From the NCBI GenBank assembly GCA_035259345.1, contig DATFWK010000150.1, positions 1 to 13,840 of the forward strand: a stretch of DNA of 13,840 nt, read 5' to 3'. Position numbers and translations under genes: made by a program. Shown piece by piece: positions 5,981 through 12,133 of the stretch; the first letter of the stretch is position 1; the number at the start of each line of letters is the position of its first letter. Below the pieces are notes generated by a model that had not been told where the DNA came from, ran no database searches, and worked only from the letters and a program-made list of their open reading frames with translations. This DNA is from DATFWK01 sp035259345 (GTDB lineage Bacteria > Actinomycetota > Thermoleophilia > Miltoncostaeales > Miltoncostaeaceae).

Positions 5981-8062
5981 ATGACGACCGCAACCAAGAA
6001 GAGCACGTCGCTCGAGCGCACGCGCAACATCGGGATCATGGCCCACATCGACGCGGGCAAGACCACGACGACCGAGCGGATCCTCTACTACACCGGCCGA
6101 ACGCACCGGATGGGCGAGGTCCACGAGGGCGCCGCGACCATGGACTGGATGGCGCAGGAGCAGGAGCGCGGCATCACGATCACGAGCGCGGCGACGACCT
6201 CCGAGTGGCGCGACCACCGCATCAACATCATCGACACCCCCGGCCACGTCGACTTCACCGTCGAGGTTGAGCGCAGCCTGCGCGTGCTCGACGGCGCCGT
6301 CGCGGTGTTCGACTCGGTCGCGGGCGTCGAGCCGCAGAGCGAGACGGTCTGGCGGCAGGCCGACCGCTACGGCGTGCCCCGCATCGCCTACGTCAACAAG
6401 ATGGACCGCGTCGGCGCCGACTTCGAGCGCGCCGTCGAGACCATGCGCGACCGCCTGGGCGCCAACGCCATTCCGATCCAGATCCCGATCGGCCAGGAGT
6501 CCGCGTTCGCGGGCATGGTCGACCTGCTCACGATGCGCGCGATCACGTTCGAGGACGAGCTCGGCACCAGGATGGTCGAGTCCGACATCCCGGAGGAGCT
6601 GGCGCCGGCCGCGGAGGCGGCGCGCGAGCGGCTCGTCGAGGCCCTGGCCGACGTGGACGACGAGATCGCCGAGGCCTATCTCGAGGGCGAGGAGCTCACC
6701 CCCGACGCGCTGCGCGCTGCGATCCGCCGCGCCGTGCTCGCGATCGAGATCACGCCGGTGCTGCTCGGCTCGTCGTTCAAGAACAAGGGCGTGCAGGCGC
6801 TGCTCGACGCGATCGTCGACTACCTGCCCTCGCCGCTCGACGTGCGCCCCGCCGAGGGCGTCGAGCCGGGCTCCGAGGAGCCGGCCGAGCGCCCGTCCAA
6901 CCCGGGCGCGCCGTTCGCGGCGCTCGCGTTCAAGGTCATGAGCGACCCGTACGTCGGGCGCCTCACGTACCTGCGCGTCTACTCCGGCTCGGTCTCGGCC
7001 GGCGGCCAGATCGTCAACGCCACCAAGGACCGCAAGGAGCGGATCGGCCGCCTGCTGCTCATGCACGCCAACCACCGCGAGGACGTGCAGGAGGCGCAGG
7101 CCGGCGACATCGTCGCGGCCGTGGGGCTCAAGACCGTCTCCACCGGCGACACGCTGAGCGACCCCCAGAAGCCGATCGTGCTCGAGCGGATGACGTTCCC
7201 GGACCCGGTCATCTCGGTCGCCATCGAGCCGAAGACGAAGGCCGACCAGGACAAGCTGGCGCAGGCTCTCGGGCGCCTTGCGGAGGAGGACCCGACCTTC
7301 CGCGTGCGCACGGACGAGGAGACCGGCCAGACGCTCATCTCCGGCATGGGCGAGCTGCACCTCGAGATCATCGTCGACCGCCTCACCCGCGAGTTCAACG
7401 TCGACGCAAACGTCGGCGCGCCGCAGGTCGCCTACCGCGAGACCATCCGCCGCCGGGTCGAGAAGGTCGAGGGCCGCTTCGTCCGCCAGACCGGCGGTCG
7501 CGGCCAGTACGGCCACGTCTACATCAACATGGAGCCGAACGACCCCGGGGCCGGCTACGCCTTCGAGAGCAAGATCGTCGGCGGCGCCGTGCCGCGCGAG
7601 TACGTGCCGGCGGTGGACCAGGGCATCAAGGAGGCGCTCGAGAGCGGCGTGCTCGCGGGCTACCCGATGGTGGACGTGAAGGTCGAGCTCGCCGACGGCA
7701 CCTACCACGACGTGGACTCGTCCGAGATGGCGTTCAAGATCGCCGGCTCGATCGCCGGGAAGGCCGCGGCCGAGAAGGCGAGCCCTGTGCTGCTCGAGCC
7801 GCTCATGGCGGTCGAGGTCGTCACCCCCAAGGAATTCACGGGCGCGGTCGCCGGCGACATCTCCCGCCGCCGAGGCCACATCAGCGGCATCGAGCCGCGG
7901 GGCCAGACCGAGGTCGTGACGGCCGCCGTCCCGCTCTCGGAGATGTTCGGCTACGCGACGTCGCTGCGCTCGTCGACGCAGGGGCGCGCGACGTTCACCA
8001 TGCAGTTCGAGCGCTACGAGCCGGTGCCGGCCCAGATCGCGGAGCAGATCCGGGCCAGGTAG
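5981..8062 (+). CDS. fusA: Translation elongation factor G
   Basis: EF-G is the GTPase that moves tRNA and mRNA through the ribosome after each peptide bond and also helps recycle ribosomes. From ATG 5981 the protein is 693 residues, normal for the family. GTPase motifs are in order: P-loop AHIDAGKT (21-28), RGIT of switch I (63-66), DTPGH of switch II (85-89) and NKMD (139-142). The later domains are present, including GMGELHLEIIVDRL and, in domain IV, RQTGGRGQYGHVYI. The C-terminal domain V carries PLSEMFGYATSLRSSTQGRATFTMQFERYEPVP. The start is chosen because MTTATKKSTSLERTRNIGIMAHIDAG is the normal N-terminus and GAGGG (5966-5970) lies 10 nt upstream. The in-frame GTG at 5930 lies inside a hairpin and has no family likeness. 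It is the last gene of this str operon: tuf does not follow. Confidence 0.98.
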   Translation: MTTATKKSTSLERTRNIGIMAHIDAGKTTTTERILYYTGRTHRMGEVHEGAATMDWMAQEQERGITITSAATTSEWRDHRINIIDTPGHVDFTVEVERSLRVLDGAVAVFDSVAGVEPQSETVWRQADRYGVPRIAYVNKMDRVGADFERAVETMRDRLGANAIPIQIPIGQESAFAGMVDLLTMRAITFEDELGTRMVESDIPEELAPAAEAARERLVEALADVDDEIAEAYLEGEELTPDALRAAIRRAVLAIEITPVLLGSSFKNKGVQALLDAIVDYLPSPLDVRPAEGVEPGSEEPAERPSNPGAPFAALAFKVMSDPYVGRLTYLRVYSGSVSAGGQIVNATKDRKERIGRLLLMHANHREDVQEAQAGDIVAAVGLKTVSTGDTLSDPQKPIVLERMTFPDPVISVAIEPKTKADQDKLAQALGRLAEEDPTFRVRTDEETGQTLISGMGELHLEIIVDRLTREFNVDANVGAPQVAYRETIRRRVEKVEGRFVRQTGGRGQYGHVYINMEPNDPGAGYAFESKIVGGAVPREYVPAVDQGIKEALESGVLAGYPMVDVKVELADGTYHDVDSSEMAFKIAGSIAGKAAAEKASPVLLEPLMAVEVVTPKEFTGAVAGDISRRRGHISGIEPRGQTEVVTAAVPLSEMFGYATSLRSSTQGRATFTMQFERYEPVPAQIAEQIRAR

Positions 8063-8066
8063 GCGT

Positions 8067-8089
8067 CCGGGCCGGCACGGCCGGCCCGG
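8067..8089. terminator. GC-only hairpin between convergent fusA and the pilin operon
   Basis: CCGGGCCGGC (8067-8076) pairs perfectly with GCCGGCCCGG (8080-8089) around a 3-base loop. It sits in the 30-bp gap between the stop codons of fusA (+) and the pilX-like gene (-). A symmetrical stem could stop transcription from both sides. There is no T run after it on the plus strand, so it is not a textbook intrinsic terminator. Confidence 0.6.
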
Positions 8090-8092
8090 GGC

Positions 8093-9565
8093 TCAGCTGT
8101 TCTTGACCTCGCGCTTGTAGACCGTGTCGACCTTGTAGCCGACCGGCGGCCCGTCCGCGCCGCTCGCCGCGAACTGGGGTAGCGGGAAGAACGTGAGCGT
8201 GAACAGGTTGGCGATCGTGACGTCGCTGCCGCCGTAGACCTGTCCGGTGGAGCCCGTGTTGTTGTTGACCGAGACGTTGCAGGGCGTGTACATGAACACG
8301 GCGACGTCCGTGAACCGGGTGAGGTTCGTGGTGGTGATGCTCGGATTCGTGCACGGCATCGTCAGGCTGTCGCTCGGGACGAACCAGTACATCATCCGCT
8401 GGGTGCCGGCGACGGTGGACTTGACGTCGAAGCGGTTGCTCGGCGCGAAGCCGCCGCTCGAGTAGATCACCACGTCCCGGTTCAGCGTGATCGTCGTGTT
8501 GTTCGACCACTGCATCGGGCAGGTCGTCTGCAGGACGGTCGGCACCGTGGCCGTGCTCATCGCGGCGACCTGGTTGTAGATGCTGGTGGCGCCCGAGCAG
8601 GTGTTGTTCGGCGGCAGGACCGTGTAGCCGGCGGCGACCCAGGCCGGGCCGACGGTCGGGTCGAACGAGGGGCTGTAGAACTTGGGGAACGAGTAGAAGG
8701 GCGGGTCGGGCACCGTCGCGTTCTGGCTGATCGCGTTGCCCACGTTGTTCCCGCTCACCGTGCTCACGGTGCCGCCGGCGATCGCGTCGTGGTTCACCCG
8801 AGCGTTCGGGTGCGTGATCGTGATGTTGCTGCGCGACGACTTGGCGTCGTGCCCGATGTTCACCGAGTTCGACATGCCGATCGCGTTCTTCGCCCAGAGG
8901 TCGACGGCGATCGTGCACGAGTTGGAGAGCGACGCGCCGCCCTGCGTGTAGAGGCTCCCGTGGATCGTCATGCTGTTGGCGCACACGAAGTCCTTGTTCG
9001 TGTAGACGTCGCCGTCGTTCCCGACCTGGCCGTTCACTGCCGCGTTGTTGTTGAACGTCAGGTTGCCGTTGGCGAAGATCGCCTTGTTCAGGCCGTTGGC
9101 CGGGATCGCCGTCAGCTTGGCGAGCGACTGCATGGAGCGGTCGCCGTAGTTGGTCGCCGCCGTGGTCCCCTTGGACGTGATCTCCGCCGCCTTGGGGACC
9201 GCCACGGGGCCGTTGGCCGGGTCGCACGCGAGCGCCGCGCCGGCGACGGGGTAGGTGTCGTAGTAGTTGATCGTGACGGTGTAGCTGGACGTCGTCGGCG
9301 AGGTCGGGAGCGTGCCGGTGAGCGTGCACGGCAGCGTCGCCTGGGACACCTGCTCGAGCGCCAGGTCCAGGCCGGCCTCGGCCGCGGCGATCGACTGGGT
9401 GCGCTTGCGGTCCACCCGCGTGGTGGACTGGTCGTGGAACGAGAGCTGCGTCGCCAGCACCGCGACCAGCGTCAGGACGGCGATCACCATGATGGCGACG
9501 ACCATCGCCATGCCGGACTCGCCGGAGCGGTGGCGCCGGCGTGCCGGCGGGGTAGGCGTCCTCAT
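8093..9565 (-). CDS. PilX-like minor pilin with large, probably beta-helical, ectodomain (490 aa)
   Basis: The N-terminus is a class III (prepilin) signal: a basic leader ending GESG18, then the hydrophobic helix MAMVVAIMVIAVLTLVAVLA (19-38). Position +5 of the mature protein is Val, not Glu, as is usual for PilX and for the T2SS tip protein GspK. The protein would be cut by a prepilin peptidase and placed at a pilus or pseudopilus tip. The ectodomain is far larger than common PilX. Residues about 165-280 are Asn/Gly/Ser/Thr-rich with short repeated strands (NGNLTFNNNAAVNGQVGN, ANSMTIHGSLYTQGG, GMSNSVNIGHD), suggesting a right-handed beta-helix. Eight cysteines, at 80, 114, 195, 217, 323, 349, 405 and 429, could make four disulfides. 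It is the last gene of the three-pilin operon. Its Shine-Dalgarno TAGGAG (9579-9584) includes the stop codon of the gene before it, 13 nt upstream of ATG. Family by pattern; ligand or role in adhesion unknown. Confidence 0.82.
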   Translation of the reverse strand: MRTPTPPARRRHRSGESGMAMVVAIMVIAVLTLVAVLATQLSFHDQSTTRVDRKRTQSIAAAEAGLDLALEQVSQATLPCTLTGTLPTSPTTSSYTVTINYYDTYPVAGAALACDPANGPVAVPKAAEITSKGTTAATNYGDRSMQSLAKLTAIPANGLNKAIFANGNLTFNNNAAVNGQVGNDGDVYTNKDFVCANSMTIHGSLYTQGGASLSNSCTIAVDLWAKNAIGMSNSVNIGHDAKSSRSNITITHPNARVNHDAIAGGTVSTVSGNNVGNAISQNATVPDPPFYSFPKFYSPSFDPTVGPAWVAAGYTVLPPNNTCSGATSIYNQVAAMSTATVPTVLQTTCPMQWSNNTTITLNRDVVIYSSGGFAPSNRFDVKSTVAGTQRMMYWFVPSDSLTMPCTNPSITTTNLTRFTDVAVFMYTPCNVSVNNNTGSTGQVYGGSDVTIANLFTLTFFPLPQFAASGADGPPVGYKVDTVYKREVKNS

Positions 9566-9581
9566 CGCGCTCGTCTCGCTC

Positions 9582-10205
9582 CTACGAGTAGGGGGGGATG
9601 GAGTTGCAGATGAACGGGTTGTAGCCGTACTCGGTGTTGCGCCCGGCGATGCTCGTCGTGAAGCGGACGTCCTTGCCGCGCTTGGAGTTGACGTTGGCGA
9701 TCAGCGTCACCTTGAGCAGCCGGCTGCCGAAGCCGGTGGTCGAGTCCAGTGCGAAGGCCGGCGTGGCGCTCGTGTTCACGAGGTTCGTGGCGACGTTGCG
9801 CCACGGCGAGACGTCGCCGTCGGTGCTCCAGAACTCGGACCAGCTGCGGGTCTGGAGGACCCCCGCGGACGTGATTCGCCACTGCACGCAGCGCTGGTCG
9901 CCGTTGGCCTGCGTGTAGACGCGCAGCGAGAGGCCGGGGCGGATGTCGTTGGGCGCGTCGCTCTCGAGCGTCGGGTCGTAGAGCACGTTGCCGGAGCGCA
10001 CCTGCCGGTCGATCTGCTGCACGGCGAGGCGGGCCTGGTCGATGCTCTGCGAGGTCACGTCGGCCTTCTGGGTCGCCGTGGTCATCGAGATCAGCAGGCG
10101 GAACGCGATCGTGGTCACGATCCCGAGCATGAGCACGTAGACCGAGAGCTCGACCAGCGTGACGCCGCGCTGGCCGCGGCGGCGCTTGCTCCGCTCAGCC
10201 AGCAC
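9582..10205 (-). CDS. PilW-like minor pilin (class III signal peptide, 207 aa)
   Basis: This is a prepilin: the basic leader MLAERSKRRRGQRG14 is followed by VTLVELSVYVLMLGIVTTIAF. Glu19 is at mature position +5, the residue that pairs with a neighbour subunit during pilus assembly. The polar domain (about 45-207) has the PilW/GspJ flavour: a helix with QARLAVQQIDRQVRSGNVLYD, then a mixed beta region with LSLRVYTQ and CVQWRITSAGVLQTRSW. Two cysteines (106 and 200) could form one disulfide. The start is a GTG at 10205 that overlaps the end of the preceding pilV-like gene by 11 nt. There is no strong Shine-Dalgarno, so translation is probably coupled to that gene. The next gene starts 16 nt after this stop. 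Position between pilV-like and pilX-like genes matches the order in known minor-pilin operons and corresponds to I-J-K of type II secretion. Confidence 0.85.
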   Translation of the reverse strand: MLAERSKRRRGQRGVTLVELSVYVLMLGIVTTIAFRLLISMTTATQKADVTSQSIDQARLAVQQIDRQVRSGNVLYDPTLESDAPNDIRPGLSLRVYTQANGDQRCVQWRITSAGVLQTRSWSEFWSTDGDVSPWRNVATNLVNTSATPAFALDSTTGFGSRLLKVTLIANVNSKRGKDVRFTTSIAGRNTEYGYNPFICNSIPPYS

Positions 10206-12027
10206 TGGGAGCCGCCCGGTACGAGGTGTCCGCGAGGATCGTGCCGAGGTCCACGGAGATCGTGAAGTCCGCCATGACCTGGCCGCCTCCCCGTGTGATC
10301 GTGTAGTCGATGTCGCCCTTGATCGGCGAGTCGACCTTGGCGGTCCCGCTGCAGAGCGAGGTGCAGCCGGAGGGAGTGTTCGACGTGGTCGTCGGGGCGG
10401 TGACCGTCAGGTGCGGGGTGATCGTGACCGTGTAGCCCGAGGTCGAGTAGCTCACCGTCGTCACCGGGAGCGCCCCGATGGCCGGCCAGGATGCGCCGGT
10501 CCGTGTCGTGTAGCCCGAGCCGTTCCAGTACTTGATGGTCGGCGTGCCCTGGCGCGCGGCCGTCGGCGCGGCTGCGCCGATGCCGCTCTCGGCGTTCGCC
10601 GTGTCGGTGTAGCCCGAGATCTCGACCAGGAAGTTGCCCGCGTCCCATCCGGCCGGCTTCGCCAGCCCCGCCGGGATGCCGGCGAGCCGCATCGTCCCGA
10701 GGCTCCGCGAGGCGCCCGCGTGGACACAGCCGTCGCCGGTCGAGGTCGTGCAGTACGAGGTGCCGGCGGCGATGAACCGGCTCGTGTTGATCCGCGTGTG
10801 GCCGGCCGGGGCCCCGAAGGACGCGAGCGGGGCCGTCCCCAGCGGGTTGTTGCCGTCGTAGAGGTCCATCGTCACGGACGAGGCCCCGCTGTGCTGGATG
10901 TCCGAGCTGCCGCACGGGAGCGCGGTCAGGAGCGACGACCCCGACAGGTCGGAGCAGGCCGGGCTGGCCGACGCGCTCGACGTCGACGTCGTCGCCCCGC
11001 TTCCGCTCGTGCTGCCGGCCGTCACGGTGAGCAGGTTCGCGTTCGGGCCCCCGCCCGACGCCGCCTGGATGCTGGTCGCACCCTGGGAGGCCGAGCCGCC
11101 GTCCGACGGGGCGGCCACCGACCCGGGGTCGTTGTCCGCGGAGCCGGTCGCCGCCTGGAAGCCGGTCCGCTGGAGGCCGGAGGACGTCTCGATCGTGCCG
11201 CCGCCGGCCGCGACCTTGCCGGCCACGGCCGAGACCTGCTCGATCTGCATCGCGGAGTCCTCCTCGGGCAGCTGGAGCTGGGCCTTGCTCAGGCCCACGC
11301 CGTCGATGCCGTCCGGGAAGGTGTCGCTCGGCACGATCGTGATGCCGCCCAGGCCCGTGCTCGCCGTGCTGTAGAGGAACGGCTGACAGGGGGCGCCGAA
11401 CGGGTGGGTGCCGTTGGAGAGGCAGCCCTGCGGCGCGTACAGGATGGACTGGCTCGAGACCGTCGAGGGCACCCCGGGGCGGGCGGACTTCGGCCACGAG
11501 ACCACGGCGATCACGCGGTACGCGCCGGCGACCGCCGAGCCGCCCGGGGCGTAGTTCGTCACGTACGTCGAGAGCGTGTAGGCGATCCCGTTGACCGTCG
11601 AGGTCGAGCGGTGCGGGATCAGCGGCGCCTGCTGGTAGGTCGGGTAGTTCTGGTTGCCGTGGGGGATGGTCTCCCCGGTCGGCGTGTAGGTGTACGTCGA
11701 CCCGCTCACGCTGATGCTCGGGTCGGCGGACGCCGCGACCTCGGCGTCGTCGAGGCCCTTGGCCACGGTCCCGTAGGGAAGCGCGCGCAGCTGCTCCATG
11801 CCGAGGTCGAGCAGCTTGTCCGCCTCGGTCCGCTGGCGCGCCGTCGCCGTCTCCGTCAGCGAGGAGCCGAAGACCAGCGCGAGGCCCGCGATGGCGGCGA
11901 TCATGATCGTCGCCGCGATCAGGAGCTCGATCAGCGAGAAGCCGGCCATGGACGCGCGACCGCCCCGGATGCCCGGCCGCCGGCGGCTCGTCGGCTCTCC
12001 CGCGCTGCGCGTTCCGAGGCTCTGCAT
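10195..12027 (-). CDS. PilV-like minor pilin with very large low-complexity-linked ectodomain (610 aa)
   Basis: The N-terminus has a 29-residue basic leader ending in MAG29, then FSLIELLIAATIMIAAIAGLALVFG, with Glu34 at mature position +5. This is a textbook prepilin cleavage site, so the protein should enter a type IV pilus or pseudopilus. Typical PilV/GspI proteins are about 120-180 residues, and this one is 610. Residues about 60-280 follow the pilin-like part (EADKLLDLGMEQLRALPYG, then beta-rich sequence). About 281-357 are Ser/Gly/Ala/Thr-rich and look like a flexible linker. About 358-610 form a second, unknown, beta-rich domain. Eight cysteines fall in close pairs, 202/214, 358/372, 426/434 and 555/559. 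The ATG at 12027 is preferred because AAGG (12036-12039) lies 8 nt upstream. ATG 11949 would leave only a 3-residue leader and lacks a good Shine-Dalgarno. It is first in the pilin operon and overlaps the next gene by 11 nt. Confidence 0.83.
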   Translation of the reverse strand: MQSLGTRSAGEPTSRRRPGIRGGRASMAGFSLIELLIAATIMIAAIAGLALVFGSSLTETATARQRTEADKLLDLGMEQLRALPYGTVAKGLDDAEVAASADPSISVSGSTYTYTPTGETIPHGNQNYPTYQQAPLIPHRSTSTVNGIAYTLSTYVTNYAPGGSAVAGAYRVIAVVSWPKSARPGVPSTVSSQSILYAPQGCLSNGTHPFGAPCQPFLYSTASTGLGGITIVPSDTFPDGIDGVGLSKAQLQLPEEDSAMQIEQVSAVAGKVAAGGGTIETSSGLQRTGFQAATGSADNDPGSVAAPSDGGSASQGATSIQAASGGGPNANLLTVTAGSTSGSGATTSTSSASASPACSDLSGSSLLTALPCGSSDIQHSGASSVTMDLYDGNNPLGTAPLASFGAPAGHTRINTSRFIAAGTSYCTTSTGDGCVHAGASRSLGTMRLAGIPAGLAKPAGWDAGNFLVEISGYTDTANAESGIGAAAPTAARQGTPTIKYWNGSGYTTRTGASWPAIGALPVTTVSYSTSGYTVTITPHLTVTAPTTTSNTPSGCTSLCSGTAKVDSPIKGDIDYTITRGGGQVMADFTISVDLGTILADTSYRAAPSAG

Positions 12028-12044
12028 CCTTGCGTCCTTGCGTC
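12021..12044 (-). repeat. 8-bp tandem repeat over the Shine-Dalgarno and start codon of the pilV-like gene
   Basis: On the minus strand GACGCAAG occurs twice in tandem (12037-12044 and 12029-12036), followed by a degenerate third unit GATGCAGA (12021-12028) that holds the ATG. The distal unit boundary supplies AAGG at 8 nt from the ATG; the proximal AAGG touches the ATG and is too close to work. Loss of one perfect unit would remove the well-spaced Shine-Dalgarno. Confidence 0.7.
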
Positions 12045-12133
12045 GACCCGCCGAGGCGCAGGTTGCCCGCCGGCGGCGCGGGACAGCCTGCGTCCCCTCT
12101 CATCGGCCGCGCTCCCCCGGAACTTGAGGGCGC
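12028..12133 (-). promoter_or_regulatory. Leader region of the pilin operon
   Basis: This 106-bp gap lies between the stop of the oxidase gene and the first pilin gene, both on the minus strand. It contains a short hairpin, GGGAC/GTCCC (12080-12096). It also contains GGGCAACC (12061-12068) and ACGCAAGG (12036-12043), 17 nt apart. The last two recall parts of the cyclic-di-GMP-I riboswitch core, but the match is incomplete. No clear -35/-10 pair was seen, so read-through from the oxidase gene is possible. Confidence 0.3.

Noticed and set aside
5825..7879. 684-codon minus-strand open frame opposite fusA
   Set aside because: Mirror of EF-G codons (Val/Asp/Leu/Arg-rich), no family signature, no promoter or ribosome binding site.
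8720..9075. Possible DNA repeat array or CRISPR in the Asn-rich part of the pilX-like gene
   Set aside because: The periodicity is in the protein only; no exact DNA direct repeats with regular spacers were seen.
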